Below the pieces are notes generated by a model. It was not told the origin of the DNA. It saw only the letters and a program-made list of their open reading frames with translations, and did not search any database. Shown piece by piece: positions 36,289 to 44,867 of a stretch of DNA of 61,085 nucleotides. Numbering within the stretch: the stretch's first letter is position 1; each line of letters begins with the position of its first letter. Source of the DNA: an uncultured Cyclobacteriaceae bacterium (GTDB taxonomy: Bacteria; Bacteroidota; Bacteroidia; Cytophagales; Cyclobacteriaceae); contig CANLOE010000033.1 in assembly GCA_947492745.1 (NCBI GenBank), forward strand, positions 1 through 61,085. The letters are read 5' to 3'. The position numbers and the translations under genes were made by a program.

Positions 36289-36865
36289 TGGAAAGTTCTA
36301 TCCCCACTTTTTTATAGGGGTAATCTGTAATTTGATAATAAAGCGTATTGAGCTTAATTGTCTACTTCAGGTAATCCATGTCCTATTCCAGTACTCGGCC
36401 ACGTCCATTGCCGATGCCTTCTTTGGTAGTACGGATGGTCTCATCGGGAGCTATTCCCGTACCTTCATCACTGCACCCTTTGGAATCAAGGGCCTTTTGA
36501 TAGGAAAAGCCGTACACCCACCCATTGGCCAACATCCTGATGGGGGAGAGGATCGACAATGCGCCACTTGTATTATCCTCGATGGTGTGTACATGTGAAA
36601 AGGGTTTCATGAAAAGGTAAAAAATATCATCTGTGCTTATCGTCTGTCTCTCTGTGGGCAGAACGATTTTTTTCAAATAGCGATAGCCCGAGGCCGGTTG
36701 CGAATAGTGGATGGCGATATCACCAAAATCCGTAGGTTTCGGTCCGTTTTTCGTTCGTGAAGTATACGCCAAGTGGGAATCATCGGCAAAAAAGGTTTGC
36801 CAATACATCTGTATAGCCATCATCATTGCCCTTAATGTCCACGATCAGCCCCTCTGTGGCTTGAA

Positions 36866-37031
36866 CCCGGATCATGCATTGAAAAATCTACTGCGGATCT
36901 AAATAACTGCAAACCGGTCGTTGCACTACGTTTTTTGAATTCACCATAGCGGTGCTATGCCAAATCCAATAAAACTCCCTGATTTATGGATATGTAAACC
37001 CTCGTTACGAAGTCCCGACGCATGATCCGGG
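36866..37031. mobile_element. MITE-like element, family C, 166 bp, inside the S41 peptidase gene
   Basis: Inverted termini CCCGGATCATGCATTGA and ...CGACGCATGATCCGGG, exact TTGAA flanks at 36861-36865 and 37032-37036. Same length as the 29694 copy. Excision of element plus one flank restores VEGFQ-ATEGLIVD. Confidence 0.92.
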
Positions 37032-37366
37032 TTGAAACCCTTCTACGATTACAGTAAACTCCGATGGATAATCCCCTCTGAAATCGGAAATATGCAGATA
37101 GCCCAGCGAGGTACCTTTGAGCATACCATAAGTTACCGTACCATCTTTTAGATGCCCATAGTTGGGAGCAAGATAAGTGCTGCGCACTAAATCGATAGAG
37201 AATTCTTCCTCGGCATGCTTCCGCTTGGCGGCTCCGGAATTGAAAAACCGTCCGCCTATCTTGTCATCAATAAAAATGTGCCCACCGTCCAGTTTTTCTA
37301 TCATATTCCTAAAGACGGCAAAGAGTTTTTCATCGGTGGTCTTCGACACTAAAGCCCTGCTTTTAA

Positions 37367-37530
37367 CCCACATTGATGGATAGAAATCGTGATGAGCGTA
37401 TCAATAGCAAAATACCGGCCATTTGGATTCGTTCGGCATAGCACCGCTATGGTGAATGAAGACCGGTGGGCAAAGCTTCCGGTATGAAGCTATTTATGCG
37501 TGGGATAGGTTCTCTATTGATCATTTTGGG
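37367..37530. mobile_element. MITE-like element, family D, 164 bp
   Basis: Same length and sequence type as the 51701 copy: CCCACATTGATGGATAGAAATCG at the left, GAATGAAGACCGGTGGGCAAAGC inside, CTATTGATCATTTTGGG at the right. Flanks are TTTAA and TTGAA (4 of 5 match). It lies in the 5' part of the broken S41 gene. Confidence 0.8.
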
Positions 37531-37879
37531 TTGAACTCTGTCCAGAATAGCTCATAATTCGACAAAGGTCCATTGGGAGCCTCTTTTTCGATAAAGGATT
37601 CATTGCAGATACATATAGATTTCAATCTGACCTGTTGTATTCCTTTTGCGAGTACCTATCAGCAAGAAGACCTGGACACGTTGATACTTAAGGGTGTCTG
37701 TACCGCTTAGTATTGTGCTTACCATTGTATGTATCGCTATACCTGGGGTTTTGATTTTGTACACTACTTACCTCATCTATATAGGGTTCAGGTGCTATTG
37801 GAGCGGAAAGGAGAAGTAACGAAAGTATTGAAAAAAACGCATATTGACTTGAATATATCCTAGGGGCATGATTATTCAT

Positions 37880-38084
37880 AGGCCCAAGCTTACCATCGTA
37901 TGGACCCGATGATTAAGGATCAAATCGAACGCTCCGAACAAGAAAGTCAGACTCCTTTGTCGTCTTTCGCTCAAAGGATTGTATATTAGGAGTTGATGGA
38001 TATGATATGCCCATCATTTGATGATTGTATGGATGGTTCTTTTTTGGATACATCACCGAACAGCCTTGTTTATCAAGAGATTGT
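37880..38084. other. Intergenic, no gene seen
   Basis: No supported coding sequence; leads into a family E relic. Confidence 0.3.
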
Positions 38085-38262
38085 TCCAGGATTATGTTTC
38101 AAATTTGTTATGGCTTATTTTGAAGAGGACTGAGGATCAAATAATGTCCTGAAGACAGTGGCCAGCGAAAGGCCCAACCTGTCGCGTGAGGGGTTGATGT
38201 AGATAGATAACAGCGCCATGAGCGGATTTTCGACGAAATTGTAGATCAAAAGAAGCATAACC
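38085..38262. repeat. Family E relic
   Basis: AAATTTGTTATGGCTTATTTTGAAGAGGAC, AAATAATGTCCTGAAGACAGTGG, GCGAAAGGCCC and ACGAAATTGTAGATCAAAAGAAG follow the order of the 35292 and 39487 copies. Termini are lost. The gap 38263-38299 is the leader of the next gene. Confidence 0.55.
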
Positions 38263-38299
38263 ACTTTTATTATAGCATCGTTTTATTCGGGTTTAGAAA

Positions 38300-38716
38300 A
38301 TGAAATTACAGATTGACGACATAGAGCAGCAAGATGTATTGGACGGGCAGCAGGTAACCATAGCCCTTGACCGACTGAACGGCCAAGATGTCACTATGCT
38401 TCGCTTGGAGGATAATAATGGCGATTATGTGCAGTGTATCGGTACTAAGCTCAGGATGACCATAGAATACCGTTATTTCCTCACCTCGGGTTTTCGACAT
38501 TATGTATTGGGCAAGGGAAAGGACAAAAGCCCACTGAAAGTATCATGGGCCATCATCAACACTCAAAAGAACGAAGTTCGGGTACACAATGATGAAATTC
38601 TCGATTTGGATGATGCACGCATGGTGTTTTTGCAGTTTTATAAGGAAAAAAGCATTCCCGAAACACTTAAGAAAAGAAATGTGACCAAACTGCATCAAAC
38701 AGGGCGTAGGTCTTAA
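38300..38716 (+). CDS. Hypothetical protein, 138 residues
   Basis: A soluble, charged protein (MKLQIDDIEQQDVLDGQQVTIALDRLNGQDVTMLRLEDNNGDYVQCIG...). It looks beta-rich in the first half and helical at the end (DLDDARMVFLQFYKEKSIPETLKKRNVTKL). The length and look fit a small accessory or immunity-type protein, but I recognise no family. It starts well (ATG, no long upstream frame) and has protein-like composition. It stands alone between two repeat elements. Confidence 0.6.
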   Translation: MKLQIDDIEQQDVLDGQQVTIALDRLNGQDVTMLRLEDNNGDYVQCIGTKLRMTIEYRYFLTSGFRHYVLGKGKDKSPLKVSWAIINTQKNEVRVHNDEILDLDDARMVFLQFYKEKSIPETLKKRNVTKLHQTGRRS

Positions 38717-38731
38717 TGTGGATTGTTTTGT

Positions 38732-38938
38732 CCCGAATTATGCATTAGCTCACCGTTGTATTTATTTTGATGGTTTCGCCAATATGCTGTACATGGAACT
38801 TCGTTGCGTAAAATACAGTAGGTAGGTAAGATTTTCGGGATTAAGCGTAACATCGCCATAGCGAATTCAAAAAACGCGCTCGTTCAACGGGTTCGACGAA
38901 GTTTATTCTGTAATAGAAGAATCACTGCATACCCCGGG
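38732..38938. mobile_element. Family C-like element, long variant, 207 bp
   Basis: Left end CCCGAATTATGCATTAGC, right end CACTGCATACCCCGGG. The core GCCATAGCGAATTCAAAAAACGC is the family C centre. Flanks TTTGT and TTCAG do not match. Its right end is 1 base from the stop codon of the next gene on the minus strand. Confidence 0.6.
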
Positions 38939-38939
38939 T

Positions 38940-39464
38940 TCAGGGCTTATCGGGCAGGTCCGGTACTTCACAACCCTTGACGCGTCGCGTATCCGTAATA
39001 TTGAATATCTTCCAGCCCCTTGCCCCTTTGTGCAAATGGAAAGAATTGACCCCGCAGTGACTGAAGCCCTCTCCTAGATAAAAGGCATACGAAACCCATA
39101 CATGAGCTAAGGTACCGTCCTGTCGGACCTCTTCATCCCAGAACAGTTCGTTCCACTCTTTTTCATGTGGAGAGCCAATGGCTTTTAAGAATTTTTTGAG
39201 ATTGTCTTCAATCAGTACAGGTTTTTCCTGACGGTTTAGAAAGGAAGTATACATAGTAGCATTATGCGTAAAGACATCGGATACCTGTGCACTATCTCCC
39301 TTGCGCATGCCATCAAAAAGCTGAACGATAGGGTTCATAATAGCATCGAACTCGATTTTCTCCTCTTCCGTATCCTTAGCTTTGGTATTCTTATCCTGTG
39401 AATAAGCCCGGAGATGAATTCCGATAGAGAGTAGAAGAAGTAAATAGATTGTTTTTTTCATCAT
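38940..39464 (-). CDS. Secreted NTF2/SnoaL-fold protein (DUF4440-like)
   Basis: A 174-residue exported protein: MMKKTIYLLLLLSIGIHLRAYSQ is a signal peptide. The mature domain reads like an NTF2-like cone: IMNPIVQLFDGMRKGDSAQVSDVFTHNATMYTSFLNRQ, ...EVRQDGTLAHVWVSYAFYLGEGFSHCGVNSFHLHKGARGWKIFNITDTRR. Many such proteins in this phylum are of unknown role. I use the ATG at 39464 because the 20 codons above it run into the family E element. A lone gene, with repeats on both sides. Confidence 0.8.
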   Translation of the reverse strand: MMKKTIYLLLLLSIGIHLRAYSQDKNTKAKDTEEEKIEFDAIMNPIVQLFDGMRKGDSAQVSDVFTHNATMYTSFLNRQEKPVLIEDNLKKFLKAIGSPHEKEWNELFWDEEVRQDGTLAHVWVSYAFYLGEGFSHCGVNSFHLHKGARGWKIFNITDTRRVKGCEVPDLPDKP

Positions 39465-39486
39465 TGATTTTAAGAATATACACTTA

Positions 39487-39707
39487 GACACTGTTTTGAA
39501 ATAATGTTTGAAATTTGTCAGCACTTATTTTGAGGTCGGAGTAAGGCAGTACTGAGCGCAAAGAACATGTCCTGAGAATGTTTTTAACGAAAGGGCCAGT
39601 CCTGCGCCATTGAGGATAGCAGCGCTACCTACAGCGATTTAATGAAACTATAAAATACAAAAGAAGTACGGAAGAAAATAAAAGATATTGTTTGAAACAG
39701 GCTCTCA
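39487..39707. repeat. Family E element, about 221 bp
   Basis: Left end GACACTGTTTTGAAATAAT, right end ATTGTTTGAAACAGGCTC: inverted, imperfect. It starts 22 bases upstream of the NTF2-like gene's start codon, so may influence that promoter. Confidence 0.65.
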
Positions 39708-39809
39708 AATTAAATAAATATTTTAGCGGATAGGAAAGAACGCGTATTAAAAATCAATAATAACGATGTTCGGGGGAAAAATGGTCGGTATTATAGTCAT
39801 TGAATTAAA

Positions 39810-40172
39810 CCCGAATAGATGTGCCGGTTCACTATTGTGTCTGCTTTAATGGTTTCGTGAATACGCTGTATTTGGAGATTCGTAATGAGGGCTTAAAACG
39901 CAATGAACCTTGGGTTTTCTTGAGTTCAGAATGGCACCGTTACGGTTAATCCCAAATTGATCAATTTGGGTTAATTCAAAAAGTGCATACATTTTACTGA
40001 TTTGAAGCTATGATGGAAGGGACACCGCAGGTTCGACAACGCTTTGTTTGTCCTTCGAGGGAGTCATCGAACTGACGTTTGCGGATACTTTGATTGATTT
40101 TTATTGGAATCAATGAAAATCGCTTCAAAAACGCCTATAGAAATCCATAGAATAGTGAAAAAATGTACAGTT
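39810..40172. repeat. Family C-like long element carrying a nested 20-bp palindrome
   Basis: Left end TTAAA|CCCGAATAGATGTG; right end GTACAGTTCGGG|TTAAC; internally ...GGCACCGTTACGG... as in family C. A 20-bp perfect palindrome (CCCAAATTGATCAATTTGGG, 39951-39970) with TTAAT on each side sits in the core; see the separate finding. The remainder of 39465-40450 shows no gene. Confidence 0.55.
39951..39970. mobile_element. 20-bp palindrome = two fused family B ends with TTAAT direct flanks
   Basis: CCCAAATTGATCAATTTGGG is a perfect palindrome made of the two inverted ends of a family B element with no interior. The 5-base flanks TTAAT (39946-39950 and 39971-39975) are identical. Removal of palindrome plus one flank gives ACGGTTAATTCAAAAAGTG, which matches the family C core ACGGTGAATTCAAAAAACG. 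Confidence 0.7.
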
Positions 40173-40257
40173 CGGGTTAACCCTATATCTCAGGTAGACT
40201 TTTGATCTACTCCTATCTATGCGACAGATTCATTGATTCCCTACTTATATTTACAGT

Positions 40258-40420
40258 TATACAAATTTGGGTTTCAGATGTCGTATAAGATTCCGCGGGT
40301 CATATTAGTTTCAATCAAGGCAATAACCGCAGGGATAGCAGCGCTATCCCGAGGGTTGTCAGCGCAGAGTGAAGCAAAATGAACAGGAAGATAGGCGATT
40401 TTAAAAGCTAAGTTTGTATT
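40258..40420. repeat. Family A palindromic element, 163 bp, just before moeA
   Basis: ATACAAATTTGGGTTTCAGATG ... GGGATAGCAGCGCTATCCC ... TTTTAAAAGCTAAGTTTGTAT. Its right end lies 30 bases before the moeA start codon and contains TAAGTTTG, which fits the TAnnTTTG -7 box. Confidence 0.8.
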
Positions 40421-40450
40421 ACATAAACAAATCCACTCTAACACCCTATT

Positions 40451-41659
40451 ATGATTACAGTTGAAGAGGCGCTTGCCACAGTTCTTGAACATACGATACA
40501 ATCTACGTCCGTTTCCTGTTCCTTGACAGCAGCTACGGGCAAGGTATTACAGGAAGATATCTATGCGGATAGGGATTTCCCCCCTTTCGACAGGGTCATG
40601 ATGGATGGTATCGGTATCGAATATGCTAGCTGGGAAGCAGGGAGGCGTTCTTTCACTATTTGTGGTGTCCAGCTCGCAGGTAGCCCACGTAGGACACTGG
40701 AAGATACCGAGACCTGCCTTGAGGTAATGACAGGTGCCATGTTGCCCGAGCGTGTGGACACGATAATTCCCTATGAAGAAGTCGATATCAAGGAGGGCAT
40801 TGCTACGATAAGTAATGATAAAATACAGCGCGGAAAGCATATCCACCCACAGGGTCATGACCGGAAAAAAGCAGCTAAGTTGCTCTCCAGAGGAACACTT
40901 ATAGGACCGGCCGAGGCGGCCTTACTGGCCACTGTAGGCAAAAAGGAGCTGCTGGTATCCAGCATGCCCAAGGTAGCTTTGATTTCTACGGGAGATGAAC
41001 TTGTGGAAGTGGATGAAGTTCCTTTACCTTACCAGATACGCATGTCCAATAGCTATGCATTACAATCCTCCTTGACGGGTATGGGTATAGAAGCGCAACG
41101 TTTTCATCTGCTGGATAATAAGGACATATTGCTGGCGGAGCTCACGGAAATTATCGCTTCCCATGACGTATTGATACTGAGCGGAGGTGTTTCCAAAGGT
41201 AAGAAGGACCATGTGCCGGAGGTATTGGCAGAACTGGGTGTGGAGAAGCGCTTTCATCGAGTGCGCCAACGGCCCGGTAAGCCCTTTTGGTTCGGTACTT
41301 TCGGTCAGGATAAGGCCATTTTTGCCCTTCCCGGTAATCCGGCATCTACTTTTTTATGTTATTACCGTTATGTACTTCCTTGGTTATGGACAAGCATGGG
41401 AGCTGTGTATCGACCTCTGGTTGCTGTCCTGGAACAGGACTTTTCCTTTCAAAAGCCCTTGACTTGTTTTTTACAGGTGAGTTTGTACCTAGGTGAGGAC
41501 GGACGTTTATGGGCAAGGCCCAAACCTGGCGCGGGTTCCGGTGACCTGGCCAACTTAACGGAGAATCATGGTTTCTTACAGTTACCCGCTGAAAAGGATA
41601 CGTTCAGGGTAGGGGAAGTCTATCCATTGGTCAGCTATCGACCGCTTCCCTGGAGTTGA
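40451..41659 (+). CDS. moeA: Molybdopterin molybdenumtransferase MoeA
   Basis: A 402-residue MoeA, which inserts molybdate into adenylylated molybdopterin. The family signatures are in order: DRDFPPFDRVMMDGIG (substrate loop), VMTGAMLPERVDTIIPYEEV, HIHPQGHDRKKA, VALISTGDELVEVDEVP, LSGGVSKGKKDHVPEVLAELGV, RQRPGKPFWFG and ALPGNPASTFLCYYRYVLPWL. The length is standard. The nearest cofactor gene in the window is moaC, 18 kb away. The start codon lies 30 bases after a family A repeat element, whose terminus resembles a -7 promoter box, so transcription could begin within the element; this is inference. Confidence 0.95.
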   Translation: MITVEEALATVLEHTIQSTSVSCSLTAATGKVLQEDIYADRDFPPFDRVMMDGIGIEYASWEAGRRSFTICGVQLAGSPRRTLEDTETCLEVMTGAMLPERVDTIIPYEEVDIKEGIATISNDKIQRGKHIHPQGHDRKKAAKLLSRGTLIGPAEAALLATVGKKELLVSSMPKVALISTGDELVEVDEVPLPYQIRMSNSYALQSSLTGMGIEAQRFHLLDNKDILLAELTEIIASHDVLILSGGVSKGKKDHVPEVLAELGVEKRFHRVRQRPGKPFWFGTFGQDKAIFALPGNPASTFLCYYRYVLPWLWTSMGAVYRPLVAVLEQDFSFQKPLTCFLQVSLYLGEDGRLWARPKPGAGSGDLANLTENHGFLQLPAEKDTFRVGEVYPLVSYRPLPWS

Positions 41660-41730
41660 ACAGCGAAGGAAATTTGAGGCCTGTACATAGGTTTCGTTGG
41701 GCATCGCTGAGGAAAGGCAAATAATTTTCT

Positions 41731-41738
41731 TAATTTTG
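41731..41738 (+). promoter_or_regulatory. Bacteroidota-type -7 box TAATTTTG before ffh
   Basis: TAATTTTG fits TAnnTTTG and lies 24 bases before the ffh start. No -33 TTG at standard spacing is evident. Confidence 0.5.
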
Positions 41739-41761
41739 CCACAAATTAAGTAGTCATTCAT

Positions 41762-43093
41762 ATGTTCGATAATCTCAGTCATAAGTTAGATAAAGCCTTT
41801 CAGAATCTGAAAGGACAGGGTAGCATCACCGAAATCAACGTAGCCTCGACCATTAAGGAGATCCGTAGGGCCTTGATCGATGCCGATGTCAATTATAAGG
41901 TAGCCAAAGAAGTTACCGATACCATCAAGGAAAAAGCCTTGGGGCAGGACGTGCTGACATCGATATCCCCGGGTCAACTGCTGACAAAAATCGTCAATGA
42001 TGAGCTGACCCTATTGATGGGCGGTAAGCACGAAGATATTTCCATAGAGGGCAGCCCCTCGGTAATATTGATATCAGGACTTCAAGGGTCGGGTAAAACT
42101 ACTTTTTCCGGTAAGCTGGCCAACTACCTCAAAAAGCAGGGCAAGTCCGTATTGCTAACGGCTTGTGATATCTATCGTCCAGCGGCTATCGATCAGTTGA
42201 AGGTACTGGGAGAGCAAATCGGAGTGGAAGTATATGCAGAGCCGGAAAATAAAGATGCGCTCAAGATTGCTGCCAACGCCATAGCGTTTGCCAAAGAGAA
42301 CAGTAAAAAGATAGTCATTGTGGATACGGCAGGTCGTCTGGCAGTGGATGAGGTGATGATGGACGAAATCTTCCGCCTCAAACAGGCTGTGACACCTTCG
42401 GAGACACTTTTTGTGGTAGACTCCATGACTGGTCAGGATGCTGTTAACACAGCAAAGGCCTTTAACGACCGTTTGAATTTCGACGGTGTCGTATTGACCA
42501 AACTTGACGGTGATACACGAGGTGGAGCAGCCCTTTCCATCCGTACCGTAGTAGAAAAACCCATCAAGTTCATCGGTACCGGAGAAAAAATGGAAGCTAT
42601 CGATAAGTTTCACCCCGACAGGATGGCCAATAGGATCTTGGGCATGGGTGATGTCGTATCCTTGGTAGAAAAAGCACAACAGACCTTCGATGAGGAAGAA
42701 GCCCGTAGATTAAATCAAAAACTGCGCAAGAACCAGTTTAACTTCGATGATTTTCTCTCGCAACTAGAGCAGATCAAAAAAATGGGTAATATCAAAGATT
42801 TGATGGGGATGATTCCAGGGATGGGCAAGGCATTGAAAGGGGTGGATATTGACGATGATTCTTTCAAACCTATAGAGGCCATTATCAAATCGATGACACG
42901 CGAAGAACGCGAAAATCCCGATATTATCAATGGAGGACGCAGAAGGCGCATTGCCACCGGTAGTGGTACTTCCGTACAACAGGTCAATAATCTTTTGAAA
43001 CAGTTCAATGACATGCGCAAGCTGATGAAAACCATGAACAAAATGGGTGGCGGTAAACGCGGCCTAGCGGCCATGAACCCATTCGGTCGTTAG
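41762..43093 (+). CDS. ffh: Signal recognition particle protein Ffh (SRP54)
   Basis: A 443-residue GTPase of the bacterial signal recognition particle, which targets nascent membrane and secreted proteins to FtsY and the translocon. The N domain is followed by the G domain with the P-loop GLQGSGKTT (about 105), DIYRPAAIDQL, VDTAGRLAVDE, TKLDGDTRGGAALS and IGTGEKMEAIDKFHPDRMA. The methionine-rich M domain (about 325-443), with GNIKDLMGMIPGMGKAL and LMKTMNKMGGG, binds signal peptides and SRP RNA. Complete and of normal length. A clear terminator follows. Confidence 0.98.
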   Translation: MFDNLSHKLDKAFQNLKGQGSITEINVASTIKEIRRALIDADVNYKVAKEVTDTIKEKALGQDVLTSISPGQLLTKIVNDELTLLMGGKHEDISIEGSPSVILISGLQGSGKTTFSGKLANYLKKQGKSVLLTACDIYRPAAIDQLKVLGEQIGVEVYAEPENKDALKIAANAIAFAKENSKKIVIVDTAGRLAVDEVMMDEIFRLKQAVTPSETLFVVDSMTGQDAVNTAKAFNDRLNFDGVVLTKLDGDTRGGAALSIRTVVEKPIKFIGTGEKMEAIDKFHPDRMANRILGMGDVVSLVEKAQQTFDEEEARRLNQKLRKNQFNFDDFLSQLEQIKKMGNIKDLMGMIPGMGKALKGVDIDDDSFKPIEAIIKSMTREERENPDIINGGRRRRIATGSGTSVQQVNNLLKQFNDMRKLMKTMNKMGGGKRGLAAMNPFGR

Positions 43094-43161
43094 TCAGTCA
43101 TTGCTTATATCTGAGTGGGTATATCCATCATCCAAGGGGCTCTCCTCGTTTCTCTGTAATA

Positions 43162-43189
43162 AAAGGCTCCTTCAGGAGCCTTCTTTTTT
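43162..43189 (+). terminator. Rho-independent terminator after ffh
   Basis: AAGGCTCC - TTCA - GGAGCCTT followed by CTTTTTT. Perfect 8-base arms, 68 bases after the ffh stop. Confidence 0.88.
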
Positions 43190-43204
43190 CATCAACTCTA
43201 TTTT

Positions 43205-43786
43205 ATGCCAAGTCGAAGAAGCACTGTAAGAAAGAATACCGCATTGATTATCGCGCCATTGATGGCATGGGTTTTTATTCATAGCCTTATGATTACTATC
43301 GATGGTTTGAGTGATGAGGCATATACCAGTGATGTCGCTGTTGTACTGGGCAATACCGTAAATTCCGACGGTACATTATCCCCCAGATTGGAGGCAAGAA
43401 TTGTCACAGGTCTGAACTTATACCATAAACAGATAGTGAAGAAGATTCTCGTCAGTGGCGGACTAGGTAAAGAGGGCCATTACGAAGGGAGCAAGATGAA
43501 ATCCTTCCTATTGGAGAAAGGTGTTCCCGAAAAAGATATTTTAGTGGATAATAATGGGGGAAATACCTACGCCAGTGCTTTAAATACAAAAAACATTGTC
43601 GATGAATATGGATTCAATACTGTCATTGTAGTATCTCAGTTCTACCATATCCATAGGGCCAAACAAACCTTCCGTGAGTTCGACTTTGTAAGAGTGTCAG
43701 GGGTACACTGCCCCTTTTTTGAAGCTAGGGATATGTATGGACTGCTCAGGGAGTTTTTTGCCTGTTATTATTACCTGTTTATCTGA
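43205..43786 (+). CDS. YdcF/DUF218 family membrane-anchored protein
   Basis: A 193-residue protein. After a basic start and one hydrophobic helix (NTALIIAPLMAWVFIHSLMI) comes the DUF218 fold: VAVVLGNTVNSDGTLSPRLEARIVTGLNLYHKQIVKKILVSGGLGKEGHYEGSKMKSFLLEKGVPEKDILVDNNGGNTYASALNTK and VIVVSQFYHIHRAKQTF. Family members (ElyC, SanA, YdcF) act in envelope maintenance; their chemistry is unsettled. The ATG at 43205 is the first available. It is a single gene after the ffh terminator. Confidence 0.88.
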   Translation: MPSRRSTVRKNTALIIAPLMAWVFIHSLMITIDGLSDEAYTSDVAVVLGNTVNSDGTLSPRLEARIVTGLNLYHKQIVKKILVSGGLGKEGHYEGSKMKSFLLEKGVPEKDILVDNNGGNTYASALNTKNIVDEYGFNTVIVVSQFYHIHRAKQTFREFDFVRVSGVHCPFFEARDMYGLLREFFACYYYLFI

Positions 43787-44030
43787 AAAACGGACATATC
43801 CGCACAGATTCGGTATCGAAGTACTTATAACCCATAGTGTAATAATGATATTACCACTACTTCCAAAGAACAGTCCGCCTTTCAGTAGATATACCCTTTG
43901 TTCAAAAAAAGTTTAAATTTACCTTCCCTAGTAAATCCTGAAACCAATAAAACCAGCAAAACGTAATATCACCGTTTCCATTTTGGAATAGACAGTTTAT
44001 CGCTACTACATATAGTTGGTTATATTTTTA
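43787..44030. other. Intergenic, no gene seen
   Basis: No recognisable gene or repeat family up to the chimeric element that begins at 44031. Confidence 0.3.
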
Positions 44031-44198
44031 ATCCGAATTATGCATTGAAATTTCATTTTTAGGATTAAAATGCAATGAATTGTCATTTTTTCTCCGATTC
44101 AGTCTAGCATCGCTACGGTGAATTCAAGAAATACTTTCATTTCGCTGATTTTATTGTACTTTATGCCCTCATCGCGAAATGCTATTGATCAATTTGGG
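44031..44198. mobile_element. Chimeric MITE-like element (family C left half, family B right half), 168 bp
   Basis: Left terminus (A)TCCGAATTATGCATTG as in family C; core GCATCGCTACGGTGAATTCAAG; right half GTACTTTATGCCCTCATCGCG...CTATTGATCAATTTGGG as in family B. Flanks TTTAA and TTAAA. A junction of two families within the shared palindromic core. Confidence 0.7.
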
Positions 44199-44536
44199 TT
44201 AAATAGCAGGTTCACAAGTTTCTTTGGAAAACAGACCTCAAACGAAAAACCTCAGGTTCGACGAATATCATTGGAAATCGATCGATATAATGGGCAAACC
44301 GAAAATTACCGATACATTATATTTTCTTCTTTGGGAATCAATGAACTAAGATTTTACGAACAGCTATAGAAATCAATAGAATGGTGAAAAATACTTATTT
44401 TGTATTTAGGTAATAAATGCTTGTAATGAAATTTTAAGTTGTGAAAAAAGTAAAATATATATATGTATTTTTATATATTAAATGAAAGAAATAGCGTTAC
44501 TTTACTATTTACATAAACGAATAGAAAAGATAGCTC

Positions 44537-44860
44537 ATGGTCAGACAATACCTTCTATTGATTTTTTTTGCCTTTGTGGTAATAGGTACAGGTGTTTTCG
44601 CAGTTTCACAAGTCCTTGTCTATTTGGAGTTAGAGAACTGTTTGCAAAATCGGGGCTATTGGAATCCGGAAAAGAACGCATGTGATTTTAATAGTCGGAC
44701 TACTCAGGGAGAGCTACAACATGCACATCCTTTAAATGGTAAAAGGTCGAAACCGCTACATTCCAGAAAGGCTATCGATACTCACTTTGGGTTCGTCTAT
44801 CGCTGTTCCTTAAATCACTTATACCTCTCAAATCAGGATACCACGCTATACTACTGGTGA
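44537..44860 (+). CDS. Small membrane protein, function unknown
   Basis: A 107-residue protein with one clear N-terminal hydrophobic helix (QYLLLIFFAFVVIGTGVFAVSQVLVYLEL). Just after it comes CLQNRGYWNPEKNAC, a short Cys-x14-Cys block with an internal GYWN turn, seen in small cysteine-containing Bacteroidota proteins. The C-terminal half is less convincing as protein and may be read-through into non-coding sequence. No family can be named. Confidence 0.5.
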   Translation: MVRQYLLLIFFAFVVIGTGVFAVSQVLVYLELENCLQNRGYWNPEKNACDFNSRTTQGELQHAHPLNGKRSKPLHSRKAIDTHFGFVYRCSLNHLYLSNQDTTLYYW

Positions 44861-44867
44861 AAAGGTG

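Larger units (their letters stand above)
36383..37879 (-). pseudogene. S41 family peptidase, broken by two mobile elements and frameshifts
   Basis: A signal-like leader at 37879 (MNNHAPRIYSSQYAFFSILSLLLLSAPIA) leads, through a frame change, to SNYELFWTEFN. A 164-bp family D element (37367-37530) follows, then VKSRALVSKTTDEKLFAVFRNMIEKLDGGHIFID and LGYLHISDFRGDYPSEFTVIVEGFQ. A 166-bp family C element (36866-37031) interrupts, and ATEGLIVDIKGNDDGY continues in frame when the element and one TTGAA are removed. After a further frameshift comes ...TERQTISTDDIFYLFMKP (nucleophile region, Ser in TIST), then ANGWVYGFSYQKAL and GIAPDETIRTTKEGI to a stop at 36383. These are S41 (tail-specific/tricorn-like) protease blocks. 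No full product can be made. Confidence 0.8.

Noticed and set aside
37367-37535. Exact restoration of the S41 frame by removing the family D element
   Set aside because: Flanks (TTTAA/TTGAA) do not match exactly and the joined sequence is out of frame, so some bases were also lost; it is not used as proof of insertion.
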